A DNA stretch of 64,000 bases, taken from positions 63,881 to 127,880 of the forward strand of contig NZ_LWLE01000007.1 of NCBI RefSeq assembly GCF_001905125.1. Direction: 5' to 3'. Both the position numbers and the translations under genes were made by a program. Of this stretch, positions 41,131 through 49,753 are shown piece after piece. The notes below the pieces were generated by a model. That model saw nothing but the letters and a program-made list of their open reading frames with translations, ran no database searches and had not been told where the DNA came from. The stretch comes from Streptomyces sp. TSRI0281. GTDB taxonomy: Bacteria; Actinomycetota; Actinomycetes; Streptomycetales; Streptomycetaceae. Positions within the stretch are counted from its first letter, which is position 1. The number at the start of each line of letters is the position of its first letter.

Positions 41131-42489
41131 ATGCCCGTACCCGTACCGCAGCAACGTGCCGTTCCCGCTGCGGAGACCACCCACGGCGCCGACCTCACCC
41201 TCCTGGTGATCGAGGACGACCCGACGGGCACCATCGCCGTACCCGAACTGTCGGCCGCCGCCGGGACCCGGGTCCGTATCCGTACCGCCCGCAATCTCAC
41301 CGAGGCGGGCCGGCTCCTCACCGACGACGTCGACTGCATCCTGCTGGACCTGGCCCTGCCGCCGGGCGCCGAAACGCGGCCCGCGACCACCGGGACACCA
41401 CCGGAAACCCTCTCCGGGCGCGCGGACGAGCTGGCCGCCCTCACCCATGTCCTGCGGATCGCGCCCCGGCACGCCGTCCTCGTGCTCACGGCGGAGGACG
41501 ACGCGGAGCTGGCCGCCGAGGCGGTACGGGTCGGGGCCCAGGACTACCTCTTCCGGGGCGAGCTCGACGCACGGCTGCTGAGCCGCGCCATCCGGTACGC
41601 CGTGGAACGCAAGCGCGCGGACATCGCCCAGCACCAGCTGACCGAGTCCCGGCTCCGCGCCCAGGAGAACGCCCGGCTGGAACGCGGGCTGCTGCCCACC
41701 CCCCTCCTGGACGGCTCCGACCTGACCTTCGCCGCCCGTTACCGCCCCGGCCGCAGCCGCGCCCTGCTCGGCGGGGACTTCTACGACACGGTCCGCACCC
41801 CCGACGGCACGGTCCACGCGATGATCGGCGACGTCTGCGGGCACGGCCCGGACGAGGCGGCGCTCGGCGTCGAACTGCGCATCGCCTGGCGGGCGTTGAC
41901 GCTGGCCGGGCTGTGCGGGGACCAACTGCTCTCCACGCTTCAGCAGGTCCTGGAGCACGAACGGGAGAGCGAGGAGATCTTCGCGACGCTCTGCACGGTC
42001 GACATCGCCCCCGACGGCCGCCGCGCCGGACTCTGCCTGGCGGGCCACCCCGCACCGCTGATCGCCCGCCGAGGACAGCCGGCGCAGCTGCTCCCGTACG
42101 AGGACGGCGGACCGGCCCTGGGTCTGCTGCCGCGCGCCCGGTGGCCGCGCCGCCAGGTCGAACTGGGCGGCTCCTGGAGCCTGATGATGTACACGGACGG
42201 GCTGATCGAGGGCCGGATCGGGCCGACGGGCACCCAGCGGCTCGGCCAGGACGGCATGGTCGCGATGATCAACGCCCAGCTGGACCGGGGACTCGGCGGC
42301 GAGGAGCTGCTGGAGGCGGCGGTCACCCACGTGCGGGAGCTGAACGGCGGGGAGTTGACCGACGACGTGGCGGTCCTGCTGCTCGACCGCGACCAGGAGC
42401 GGATACGCCGACGGGGCGGGAGCGCACCGCGCTCCCGCCCCGTACCGGCGCCGACCCGGACGGCGAACGCTCAGCGCCCGCCGTTGTAG
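41131..42489 (+). CDS. Response-regulator/PP2C phosphatase fusion
   Basis: A 452-residue protein. Residues about 20-180 form a receiver domain whose aspartate lies in CILLDLALPPGAET, with K/Y region GAQDYLFRGELD; a spacer helix ERKRADIAQHQLTESRL follows. Residues about 200-430 are a PP2C (SpoIIE/RsbU-type) phosphatase: RYRPGRSRALLGGDFYDTV, IGDVCGHGPDEAALG, MYTDGLIEGR and LTDDVAVLLLDR. Such proteins dephosphorylate anti-sigma antagonists. ATG 41131 follows GGAGGGAAGGAA; an ATG at 41026 would add 35 residues. It overlaps the convergent DUF2516 gene by 19 bases. Confidence 0.85.
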   Translation: MPVPVPQQRAVPAAETTHGADLTLLVIEDDPTGTIAVPELSAAAGTRVRIRTARNLTEAGRLLTDDVDCILLDLALPPGAETRPATTGTPPETLSGRADELAALTHVLRIAPRHAVLVLTAEDDAELAAEAVRVGAQDYLFRGELDARLLSRAIRYAVERKRADIAQHQLTESRLRAQENARLERGLLPTPLLDGSDLTFAARYRPGRSRALLGGDFYDTVRTPDGTVHAMIGDVCGHGPDEAALGVELRIAWRALTLAGLCGDQLLSTLQQVLEHERESEEIFATLCTVDIAPDGRRAGLCLAGHPAPLIARRGQPAQLLPYEDGGPALGLLPRARWPRRQVELGGSWSLMMYTDGLIEGRIGPTGTQRLGQDGMVAMINAQLDRGLGGEELLEAAVTHVRELNGGELTDDVAVLLLDRDQERIRRRGGSAPRSRPVPAPTRTANAQRPPL

Positions 42490-42812
42490 GGCCCGTACGG
42501 CCCGTCGCTGCTGGACCCGCCGCCGCGACGGCCACCGCCACCGCCCGAGACCGCCTTGATCGCGGGCCGTACGTCCACCATGAAGACGATCGACGCGACC
42601 GCGCCCGCGAGCTGGAGGAACAGCATGGGCACGAAGAGGTTCACGGCCACGGTGATGCCGAGAATGATCAGCCAGAACGACTTCTTCTGCTTGTCCGCCG
42701 CACGGTAGGCGTCCTCGCGGGCCGTCACCGCGAAGAACAGGGCGATCACGGCCAGCACCAGCATGGCCAGATAGAGCAGCCCGATGAGTGTGCCGAAACC
42801 TGTGAGCAACAT
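42471..42812 (-). CDS. DUF2516 membrane protein
   Basis: A 113-residue actinobacterial membrane protein of the DUF2516 family. Three hydrophobic segments (LIGLLYLAMLVLAVIALFFAV, SFWLIILGITVAVNLFVPML and LAGAVASIVFMVDV) are followed by a Gly/Ser-rich tail ending in YGPYNGGR. Function unknown; the family sits beside the HbhA-like and XRE genes in related genomes as I recall. Its 3' end overlaps the convergent PP2C gene. The start is ATG 42812. Confidence 0.85.
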   Translation of the reverse strand: MLLTGFGTLIGLLYLAMLVLAVIALFFAVTAREDAYRAADKQKKSFWLIILGITVAVNLFVPMLFLQLAGAVASIVFMVDVRPAIKAVSGGGGGRRGGGSSSDGPYGPYNGGR

Positions 42813-42940
42813 GGTGTCTACCGCCTAGTGAGTGGATGGGCGCCCTGCGGCCAAGCTACCGGGAGAACGAACCGGCCACCGGTAAAGGTGCCCGGCCCGC
42901 GCCCCGGCCACTCGGCCGACAGCGCCGGAACCGCCCGGGT

Positions 42941-43651
42941 TCACTTTCCGGCGGGCGGGGTGGTCTTCTTCGCCGCGGGCTTGCGCGGGGCAGGCGTCTT
43001 CCTGACGGGCGCGGCCTTGGCCTCAGCCGCTGCGGGCTCGGCGGGAGCGGGCTTGGGCTGAGCCGCTGCGGGCTTCGCGGGAGCGGGCTTGGCAGGAGCG
43101 GGCTTGGCCTCAGCCGCGGCGGGCTTCGCCGGAGCGGCGGTCCCGGCACGGGCGGCCCTCGGCTCGCTCTTCGCGGCGGGTGCGGGCTTCGCCTTGGGCT
43201 CGGCCTCCACCACGGCGGCGATCTCGACGATCTCGTCGGCCGTCCCGCCCCGCCAGGTCCGCACGCTCTGCTCGCCGCGCTCGGCGACCTTCTCGTACGT
43301 CTCACGGGCCCTGACCGCGTACTCGGCGGCCACGCCCAGGCTGCGCAGAGCCAGGTCCTGAGCGTTCTCGCCCAGCTTCTTCAGATCGGTGTCGAACGAC
43401 CCGAACACCTCGGTGACCTTCGCCTGCACGGTGGCCTGGGCCTCCTTGGCCTGCGTGGTCACCTTCTCCTGCACGGCCTTGGGGTCGGTGTTGCGTACGG
43501 CCTCGATCCGCTCGGGCGCCTCGGCCCGCAGCTGCTCGATCAGCGCCGGGACCTTGCGCGCCTGCTGCACGGCCAGGTCGGCCGTACCCGCGGCGAAGTA
43601 GAGGGGGGTGGGGTCGGTGAGGGTCTTGCGCAGGTCATCGGTGATGGCCAT
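42941..43651 (-). CDS. Heparin-binding-hemagglutinin-like protein
   Basis: A 236-residue protein similar to mycobacterial HbhA. The N-terminal half (MAITDDLRKTLTDPTPLYFAAGTADLAVQQARKVPALIEQLR, then a coiled coil to about residue 140) is helical. The C-terminal 90 residues are Ala/Lys/Pro-rich repeats (PAPAKPAPAKPAAAQPK), the region that in HbhA binds sulphated sugars. The role in Streptomyces is unknown; lipid-body or surface association is possible. It lies 28 bases after the XRE gene on the same strand and is probably co-transcribed. Confidence 0.8.
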   Translation of the reverse strand: MAITDDLRKTLTDPTPLYFAAGTADLAVQQARKVPALIEQLRAEAPERIEAVRNTDPKAVQEKVTTQAKEAQATVQAKVTEVFGSFDTDLKKLGENAQDLALRSLGVAAEYAVRARETYEKVAERGEQSVRTWRGGTADEIVEIAAVVEAEPKAKPAPAAKSEPRAARAGTAAPAKPAAAEAKPAPAKPAPAKPAAAQPKPAPAEPAAAEAKAAPVRKTPAPRKPAAKKTTPPAGK

Positions 43652-43679
43652 GACTTGTGGTCCTCCCGGATCATCAGAA

Positions 43680-44081
43680 CTAGCTGTGAGGGTGTGTGAC
43701 TGCGTCGGAACCGGCATCGGGCTCGGGCCCGGGCTCGAACCCGTTCTCCTTGCGGAAGGAGTCGTAGATCTGGAGCAGCACGTTCTTCTGCCGCTCGTTG
43801 ATCGACGGATCGGCCAGGATGACCGCCCGCGTCTCCAGCTCCTCCCGCTCCCGCTCGTCGAGAATCCCGGCCCGCACGTACAGCGTCTCGGCCGAGATCC
43901 TCAATGCCTTGGCGACCTGCTGCAGAACCTCCGCACTGGGCTTGCGCAGGCCGCGCTCGATCTGGCTGAGGTAGGGATTGGACACCCCGGCGGCGTCGGC
44001 GAGCTGCCGCAGCGAGAGCTGCGCGGCGCGTCGCTGCTCGCGCAGGTACTCACCGAGATTGCCGACGTTGAGTGATGCCAT
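43680..44081 (-). CDS. XRE-family DNA-binding protein
   Basis: A 133-residue regulator with a clear helix-turn-helix (NVGNLGEYLREQRRAAQLSLRQLADAAGVSNPYLSQIERGLRKPSAEVLQQVAKAL, residues 5-60), then a helical region including ERQKNVLLQIYDSFRKENGF. The sequence is close to the conserved Streptomyces regulator upstream of the HbhA-like gene. ATG 44081 is the natural start. A nested palindrome 12-60 bases upstream is a likely autoregulatory site. It probably controls itself and the HbhA-like gene. Confidence 0.88.
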   Translation of the reverse strand: MASLNVGNLGEYLREQRRAAQLSLRQLADAAGVSNPYLSQIERGLRKPSAEVLQQVAKALRISAETLYVRAGILDEREREELETRAVILADPSINERQKNVLLQIYDSFRKENGFEPGPEPDAGSDAVTHPHS

Positions 44082-44092
44082 GACTCGATAGT

Positions 44093-44140
44093 GCAACACC
44101 TTTGCTAACTATTGCAAGCAGGCGCTTGCAAAAGTGTTGC
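44093..44140. promoter_or_regulatory. Nested palindrome upstream of the XRE gene
   Basis: TTGCAAGC (44112-44119) and GCTTGCAA (44124-44131) form a perfect inner palindrome. GCAACAC (44093-44099) and GTGTTGC (44134-44140) form an outer one around nearly the same centre. On the minus strand TTGCAA and CACTAT with an 18-base spacer could be the XRE promoter. It overlaps the 3' end of the GNAT gene. Confidence 0.6.
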
Positions 44141-44632
44141 TCGCCACCGGCAAGGCGGAGGCGCCTGGACCGCCCTGGCCAGGATGTCCTCGCGGAGGGG
44201 GGAGAACCCGAGCCTGTCGGCGACGCGCACCGAGGGCGTGTTTCCGGGACGGATCATGGCGGTGAAGCAGTCCACGTCCAGGGTTGCGAACCCCCATTGC
44301 AGGCAGGCCTGAGCGGCCTCGGTCGCATAGCAGTGGCCCCATGATCCGGCCCTCAGTGTCCAGCCGAGTTCGACCTCGTCGAAGGCTTCCCAGTAGTTCA
44401 GCCCGCAGCGCCCGATGAACTCACCGCTGGACTTCAAGTCGACAGCGCACAGACCATGACCACGATCGGCCCACTGGCGCTCGATCGATGCCAGCCGTTC
44501 CGACGCCTGCTCGTGGGAGCAGGCGCCGACGAATCGGTTCACACGTACGTCTGCGTGAAGCGCGACGAATGCGAATGCGTGGACGTCCTCGACCCGCAGG
44601 GGACGCAGCAAGAGCCGTTCGGTCTGGATCAT
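44105..44632 (-). CDS. GNAT-family N-acetyltransferase
   Basis: A 175-residue acetyltransferase of the RimJ/RimL type: MIQTERLLLRPLRVEDVHAF begins the fold, GHGLCAVDLKSSGEFIGRCGLNYW is the core, ELGWTLRAGSWGHCYATEAAQACLQWGF holds the acetyl-CoA pyrophosphate loop, and SVRVADRLGFSPLRE the end. The substrate is unknown; it may be an N-terminus or a small amine. The 3' end overlaps the XRE operator region. The ATG at 44632 fits family start sites; the longer frame upstream is antisense to the lipoprotein gene. Confidence 0.87.
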   Translation of the reverse strand: MIQTERLLLRPLRVEDVHAFAFVALHADVRVNRFVGACSHEQASERLASIERQWADRGHGLCAVDLKSSGEFIGRCGLNYWEAFDEVELGWTLRAGSWGHCYATEAAQACLQWGFATLDVDCFTAMIRPGNTPSVRVADRLGFSPLREDILARAVQAPPPCRWRATLLQAPACNS

Positions 44633-44873
44633 TTGACCGAGCCTTTCGACGTCCGAAGACCTCGGGCCACCGTGCCCGCAATCAGGAACAGGCACGTGTC
44701 CCAACGCCCCGGGCAGGCCCCTTGAGCTGGGGCAGGTCCGATCCAACGCCGCTTTTTGGAACGGAAGTTGCTGAGACAGAACCCGGACATGCACAGGATC
44801 ATTTGAGGATCGACCCGGCCCTAATGTCATCGGTGTCAGCAGGAAACACCGCACACGACAGCCGCTGGAGATC

Positions 44874-45596
44874 ATGATGCGCTCGCGTCTCGCCGCCCGT
44901 TCCGCCCGCCTCGTCCTGGCCGCCGCGGCCGTGACAGCCCTCGCCGCCACCACCACCGCCTGCAACCCCGAGGACATCACGAACGCCGGTAGCTCCGCGG
45001 CGCCCGCCCCCGCCGCCGCGTCCGCCGGCAGCGGCGGGAACAACAGCTCATCCGGCGACAGCCCCTCCACCACCGGCGGCTCCGGTTCCCACGCCTCCGG
45101 GTCCGGCGGCTCCGGTTCCAGCGGTTCCACCACCGGCGGTTCCACCGAGCAGGTCAGTGCCTCCGACAGCGGCGAGAAGAGCGGTTACGGGCAGTCCTGC
45201 GGCACCAACGACCTGGACTTCACGGTCACATGGGAAGCCCAGCCGATCAGCTACTACCTCGTCACCGCCAAGGCCAAGTCCGGCATCACCTGCTACCTGG
45301 ACGTCAACACCCCCAGCGTCTCCTTCGGCTCCGACGCCGACGGCGTCGCCTCCCCCGTCGGGCAGGGCGGCGAAGACCCCATCAAGCTCTCCGGCTCCGC
45401 CGTCGCGTACGCCGGTATCAACCCCAAGACCACGGACGGCGAAGGCGGCAAGGAGTTCGGCTTCGTCATCGTCTCCACCACCGAGGACGACCCCAACCCC
45501 GCCGAGCTCGAACTCCCCGACATGGCCACCGTGGACAAGCCCATCGTCACCAACTGGTCCACCAAGCGCAACGAGACCGTCCCGTACAACGTCTGA
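44874..45596 (+). CDS. Exported DUF4232-like lipoprotein
   Basis: A 240-residue lipoprotein. The signal peptide LVLAAAAVTALAATTTAC ends in lipobox TTTAC, followed by a long Gly/Ser linker (residues about 35-95) and a domain starting CGTNDLDFTVTWEAQPISYYLVTAKAKSGITCYLDV, typical of DUF4232. The two cysteines there are likely a disulphide. These proteins are numerous in Streptomyces envelopes with unknown role. ATG 44874 or 44877. Divergent from the GNAT gene. Confidence 0.85.
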   Translation: MMRSRLAARSARLVLAAAAVTALAATTTACNPEDITNAGSSAAPAPAAASAGSGGNNSSSGDSPSTTGGSGSHASGSGGSGSSGSTTGGSTEQVSASDSGEKSGYGQSCGTNDLDFTVTWEAQPISYYLVTAKAKSGITCYLDVNTPSVSFGSDADGVASPVGQGGEDPIKLSGSAVAYAGINPKTTDGEGGKEFGFVIVSTTEDDPNPAELELPDMATVDKPIVTNWSTKRNETVPYNV

Positions 45597-45746
45597 CGCC
45601 TCCGCGCCGCACAGATCGGCCCGCCCACTCGGCTCCACGCTCGTCCCGGACCCCGCCGTGTCCTCCCGGCAGTGGTCCCGGACCGCTGTGGAGGCCCGAT
45701 CGCCGAAGCCGGTCCGTCTCCCGGGGGGAGCGGACACCCGTGACGG

Positions 45747-46712
45747 TCAGGCAGGGTTCGCGCTGCGGAACGCGCGCCGGTAGCTGTCGGGCGGGACCCC
45801 GACGATCCGTTTGAACTGGCGCCGGAGTGTCGTGGCCGTACCCATGCCGGTGGCGAGGGCAACCGCCTCGACGCTCTCGTCGGTGGCCTCCAGCAGTTCC
45901 TGGGCGCGGCGTACCCGCTGGGTCAGGAGCCACTGGAGCGGCGTCTGCCCGGTCACCGACCGGAACTGCCGACCGAGATGACGCGGGCTCGTGTTCGCCC
46001 GTCGCGCCATGTCGGTCACCGTCAGCGGCTGGTCCAGCCGCTGCTGGACCCAGGCCAGCAGCTGGGCGAGTACGTGGTCGCCGGTCACCTGCACGGGCGT
46101 GGACACGAACTGGGCCTGACCGCCGGGCCGATGCGGCGGCATGACCAAGCGGCGGGCCACGGAGTTGGCGATGGCGGCGCCGTGGTCGAGGTGGATCAGG
46201 TGGAGGCAGAGATCCACGGCGGCGGCCTTGCCCGCGGCCGTGAGCACGCTGCCGTTGTCCGTGTACAGCACGTCCGGGTCGACCACCGCCCGCGGATGAC
46301 GTGCGCTCAGCTCCGCGGCATGAGCCCAGTGGGTGGTGGCCCGTCGGCCGTCCAGCAGACCCGCGGCGCCGAGCACGAACGCCCCGGTGCAGAGCGAGGC
46401 GACCCGGGCACCCCCGTCGTGGGCCGCCCGCACGGCCTCGATCAGCTCCGCCGGCGGCGGCTCGTCGATGTCGGCGCACGCGGGCACGATCACGGTGTCG
46501 GCACCTGCCAGACGTTCCAGCCCGTGGTCGGGCTCGACCATGAACGGGCCGACCCGCACCGGTCCGGGCCCGCAGAGCAGTACGTCGTACCAGCCGTCCG
46601 TGGCCTCACGCGGGGGATTGCCGAAGATCTCGTAGGCCACTGCCAGTTCGAAGTGCAGCAGGTGACCGGCGGTCAGCAGTGCGACAGTTGGCATGTCCGA
46701 AAGTGTACGCAT
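45747..46712 (-). CDS. GlxA-type transcriptional regulator (DJ-1/PfpI plus AraC domain)
   Basis: A 321-residue regulator. Residues about 1-180 are a DJ-1/PfpI-like amidotransferase-fold sensor (FELAVAYEIFGNPP, then GARVASLCTGAFVLGAAGLLDGRRATTHW with the nucleophile-elbow Cys). Residues about 215-320 are an AraC helix-turn-helix pair (LTVTDMARRANTSPRHLGRQFRSVTGQTPLQWLLTQRVRRAQELLE and the second motif GMGTATTLRRQFKRIVGVPPDSYRRAF). The effector is unknown. ATG 46712 is chosen; ATG 46694 is also possible. It is divergent from the reductase gene, which it may control. Confidence 0.85.
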   Translation of the reverse strand: MRTLSDMPTVALLTAGHLLHFELAVAYEIFGNPPREATDGWYDVLLCGPGPVRVGPFMVEPDHGLERLAGADTVIVPACADIDEPPPAELIEAVRAAHDGGARVASLCTGAFVLGAAGLLDGRRATTHWAHAAELSARHPRAVVDPDVLYTDNGSVLTAAGKAAAVDLCLHLIHLDHGAAIANSVARRLVMPPHRPGGQAQFVSTPVQVTGDHVLAQLLAWVQQRLDQPLTVTDMARRANTSPRHLGRQFRSVTGQTPLQWLLTQRVRRAQELLEATDESVEAVALATGMGTATTLRRQFKRIVGVPPDSYRRAFRSANPA

Positions 46713-46790
46713 GATGTCGTTCCCGACCATCACCGCTGGGTACCGCCTGCGGCAAGACTGACCCCATCAGCACATCGAGACGGGGGAACG

Positions 46791-47822
46791 ATGCGTACGA
46801 CAGCGGCAGTGGTGGTCTACGGGGCGACGGGGCACACGGGTCGGTTCATCGTCGCCGAACTGCGAAGGCGCGGCTTCGCCGTCATCATCTCCGGCCGTGA
46901 CGCGGCCCGGTTGGAGGTGCTGGCGGCCGAGTGGGCGGGCGTGGACGTGCGGCCCGCGACCGTGGACGACGCGAGCTCCCTGGACCGGGCCCTCGCCGGT
47001 GCGGCGGCTGTCGTCAACTGCGCCGGACCGTTCGCGGTGACGGGCGGCCCGGTCGTCGAGGCGGCCCTGCGCGCGGGGGTCCCGTACGTCGATGTCGCGG
47101 CGGAGATCGAGGCCAATGCGGCGATGTTCGCCGACTACGCGGAAGCGGCCCGGAGGGCGGGCACGCCCGTGGTGCCGGCCATGGCCTTCTACGGTGGGCT
47201 GGGCGACCTGCTGGTGACCGCGGCGATGGGCGGGTGGACCGCGGCGGACGAGGTGCAGGTCGCGTACGGACTGAGCGGCTGGCACCCCACCGCGGGCACC
47301 CGGACGGCCGGGCAGGTGTCCCACGAGCGCCGGGCGGGCCGTCGGGTGCGGTTCACGGACGGCGCGCTGCGGTACCACGACGACAAGGCTTCGGAACAGG
47401 ACTGGCTCTTCCCGGAGCCGCTCGGCCGACGCACGGTGATCTCGGAGTTCACCATGGCCGATGTCGTCACCGTCCCCAGCCACCTGGACGTGCCGGAGGT
47501 CCGCACCCACATGACCGTCGAAGCCGCGCGGGACCTGGCCGGGGAGGACACACCGGCACCGGAGGCCGTCGACGCTCTGGGGCGGTCGGACCAGACCTTC
47601 GTCGTCGACGTCGTGGTCCGCGCGGGTGGTGTCGAGCGACGCGCCACGGCCCGTGGCCAGGACATCTACGCGGTCACCGCCCCACTCGTGGTGGAGGCCG
47701 TCCGGCGCATCCTGGCCGGGCGCACGCGGACGACGGGCGTGGCCTCGGCCGGCGCGATGTTCGACGCGCCGGACTTCCTCCGGGCGCTGGCCCCGCACCT
47801 GTCGGTCGGGCTTCCGCACTGA
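46791..47822 (+). CDS. Saccharopine dehydrogenase-like NAD(P)-binding protein
   Basis: A 343-residue Rossmann protein. VVVYGATGHTGRFIVAELRRRG (residues 6-27) is the dinucleotide-binding glycine motif, and GVPYVDVAAEIEANAAMF follows the reductase fold seen in trans-acting enoyl reductases and saccharopine dehydrogenase relatives. The substrate is unknown. ATG 46791 is preceded by GGGGGAA. The 78-base gap to the divergent GlxA-type regulator suggests shared control. It converges with the DUF3995 gene with 11 bases between. Confidence 0.85.
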   Translation: MRTTAAVVVYGATGHTGRFIVAELRRRGFAVIISGRDAARLEVLAAEWAGVDVRPATVDDASSLDRALAGAAAVVNCAGPFAVTGGPVVEAALRAGVPYVDVAAEIEANAAMFADYAEAARRAGTPVVPAMAFYGGLGDLLVTAAMGGWTAADEVQVAYGLSGWHPTAGTRTAGQVSHERRAGRRVRFTDGALRYHDDKASEQDWLFPEPLGRRTVISEFTMADVVTVPSHLDVPEVRTHMTVEAARDLAGEDTPAPEAVDALGRSDQTFVVDVVVRAGGVERRATARGQDIYAVTAPLVVEAVRRILAGRTRTTGVASAGAMFDAPDFLRALAPHLSVGLPH

Positions 47823-47833
47823 CCGGCCGGGTG

Positions 47834-48289
47834 TCAGGGGCGGGTCGCCCCGGCCTCCGGGCGGCCGTGCGAACCGGCGGCGACCGCCGTCACGGCCGCC
47901 AGCGCCAGACACAGCGGCGAGTAGGCGAGCCGGTCCAAGCGGCGGAAGCGGGCCGAGGACGATCCCGGGGACAGCAGATCGGTCCGGCCCGAGAGCCCCG
48001 CCGCGCCGCGCAGACCGAGTACGCCCGCGACCCCGGCCGCACCGAGGCGGGACAGTGCCGGGCGGCTCCGGGGCCGGCCCGCGACCAGGAGCGCGGCGGC
48101 CCCCAGCGCACCCGCGACCGCGAAACACGCCCCCGGGCCGGGCGGGTTCGAACGGCCGACCACCGCGTCCGCGAACGCCTCACGGTCGGGCAGCGGCCAC
48201 GACGAACCCACGCCCCAGGCGACGTGCAGACCGGCAAGAGCGGTCAGCGTGGTGGCGGACATCCGGGTGGCAGCGCGCTCGACAGTCAT
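47834..48289 (-). CDS. DUF3995 membrane protein
   Basis: A 151-residue membrane protein resembling DUF3995. Four hydrophobic segments (LTALAGLHVAWGVGSSWP, CFAVAGALGAAALLVAG, LGAAGVAGVLGLRGAAGL and YSPLCLALAAVTAVAAG) are separated by short charged loops; the GVGSSWPLPD motif after helix 1 is typical of the family. Function unknown. ATG 48289; the longer upstream frame is repetitive noncoding DNA. Confidence 0.8.
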   Translation of the reverse strand: MTVERAATRMSATTLTALAGLHVAWGVGSSWPLPDREAFADAVVGRSNPPGPGACFAVAGALGAAALLVAGRPRSRPALSRLGAAGVAGVLGLRGAAGLSGRTDLLSPGSSSARFRRLDRLAYSPLCLALAAVTAVAAGSHGRPEAGATRP

Positions 48290-48419
48290 GGCTCCCAAGC
48301 TACGCGCGCCCCCTCCCCCGGCGTACAGCGGTCGGGGCTCGGCCACCCGCCGCGTGGAGCGGCCCCCCGACGGCTCGCCCGAGTACAGCGCGTCCCTCAG
48401 CGGCCCGCCCGACAGCTCA

Positions 48420-48478
48420 CCCGCGTACCGCGGTCCCTCGACGGGCCACCCGACGGCTCCCCCGCGTACCGCGGTCCC
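48420..48478. repeat. Repeats of CCCGCGTACCGCGGTCCC upstream of the DUF3995 gene
   Basis: Identical copies at 48420-48437 and 48461-48478, within a broader run of related GGCTCCCCC-CGTACAGCG elements (48310-48510). Confidence 0.8.
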
Positions 48479-48515
48479 CCGGCGGCTCCCCCACGTACAG
48501 CGGGCGGGGGGCCGC

Positions 48516-49472
48516 TCAGTCGTCCTCGCTCTCCTCGGGCCCGCCGAGCGCCTCGCGCTGAGCCGCGGTGAGCCGATGGGGTCCCGCCGTGACGGTGTAC
48601 GTGCCGGGTGCGGTACGCAGGAGCGCCACCGGGTCGGCCACCTCCGGGTGCTGTTCGGCATCGAGCAGGGCGGCGGCGACGCGGTCCGTGGGCCAGCCCA
48701 GGGCGGCGGCCAGCTGATCCGCCGTACGGGGCGTGCCCGCCTGGGCGAGAGCGGCGAGCACGGTCAGCGCGTTCTCGCCCGCGACCGTGTCGAGCCCGCC
48801 GCCCGCCATGTCGTCGCCGAGGCGGGCGAAGAACAGGCTCATCCGGTCCAGCCGGGCCCCGGCGGGTGTGGCGGCGTCGAAGATCGCGGCCCCCTGGCGG
48901 ATGGCGTCCGCCCACAGCGTGTTCTTCCCGGCGCTCTGCGTCCACGCCCGGAGCCACACGTCGTCGTCGACCACGTACAGCTCGCGCCGCCCCCGTGGGT
49001 CGCGGGCGCGGCGGACCAGCCCCAGCTCCTCCAGATAGCCGATGGCCTTGGAGACCGATGCGGGGCTGACCCCCAGCCGCTGGACCAGTCCGGCGGCGGT
49101 GAGGCTGCCGGAGTCGGCGGTGAACAGGCAGGTGAGCACGCGCGCCGCCATGCGCGGTACGCCGGTCCGGGCCATCAGACCCGCGAACTCCTCCACGAAT
49201 CCGCGTACCGCCTCGGGGTCACGCCCGTAGGCACCGGCGGCGGCACGCGGCTCCTGGACCGCCGCCGGTCCGCGGCGGCGCGCGCGCCTCTCGGTGGACC
49301 GGTGGGCGTGGTCCGCGCGGTAGCCCTCGGGCCCGCCGTTGCGGCCGACGTCCCTGCTCACGGTCGAAGTCGGCCTGCCGAGCCGCCTGGCGATCTCGGC
49401 GTACCCGAGTCCTTCGGTCAGTCCCGCCGCGATGCTCCGACGGTCCTCGTGGGTCAGCCTGCCCCCCGGCAT
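48516..49472 (-). CDS. Regulator fusing an IS30-type HTH to a GbsR/MarR-like winged helix
   Basis: A 318-residue protein. Residues 1-60 (GGRLTHEDRRSIAAGLTEGLGYAEIARRLGRPTSTVSRDVGRNGGPEGYRA) closely follow the N-terminal helix-turn-helix of IS30 transposases. Residues about 95-190 are a GbsR/MarR-like winged helix (GSLTAAGLVQRLGVSPASVSKAIGYLEELGLV). The C-terminal 120 residues hold another wing-like segment (GTPRTADQLAAALGWPTDRVAAALLDA). No DDE catalytic domain exists, so it is a regulator. ATG 49472 has GGAGGAGG. It is divergent from the ABC exporter genes. Confidence 0.8.
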   Translation of the reverse strand: MPGGRLTHEDRRSIAAGLTEGLGYAEIARRLGRPTSTVSRDVGRNGGPEGYRADHAHRSTERRARRRGPAAVQEPRAAAGAYGRDPEAVRGFVEEFAGLMARTGVPRMAARVLTCLFTADSGSLTAAGLVQRLGVSPASVSKAIGYLEELGLVRRARDPRGRRELYVVDDDVWLRAWTQSAGKNTLWADAIRQGAAIFDAATPAGARLDRMSLFFARLGDDMAGGGLDTVAGENALTVLAALAQAGTPRTADQLAAALGWPTDRVAAALLDAEQHPEVADPVALLRTAPGTYTVTAGPHRLTAAQREALGGPEESEDD

Positions 49473-49753
49473 CCGCACCACCCTCCTCCGCTTGCCACTG
49501 CCGCTGACGCTTGCCACTGCCGCTGCCTGCCGCTGCCGATCGAGCGTCCGGGGACAGTGTGCGTTCACGGCCGGACCATTGCAACGGGCCGGCCGACCGG
49601 GTTGCATTCAGCGGCAGAGTCATTGCAATTTCTGTCGAAGAACGCCGGAAATATTGGCCAGTTGGGGTGTTCCAGCGTTGCCGGTGAGGGAAAGGCTACG
49701 TAGCTTCAGCCCTGAGTGAAGATGCTCGACGGAGCGAATCAGGGGGTCCGCCC

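Noticed and set aside
48516..49472. IS30-type transposase gene
   Set aside because: Only the N-terminal HTH is transposase-like; there is no DDE catalytic domain and no terminal inverted repeats were seen.
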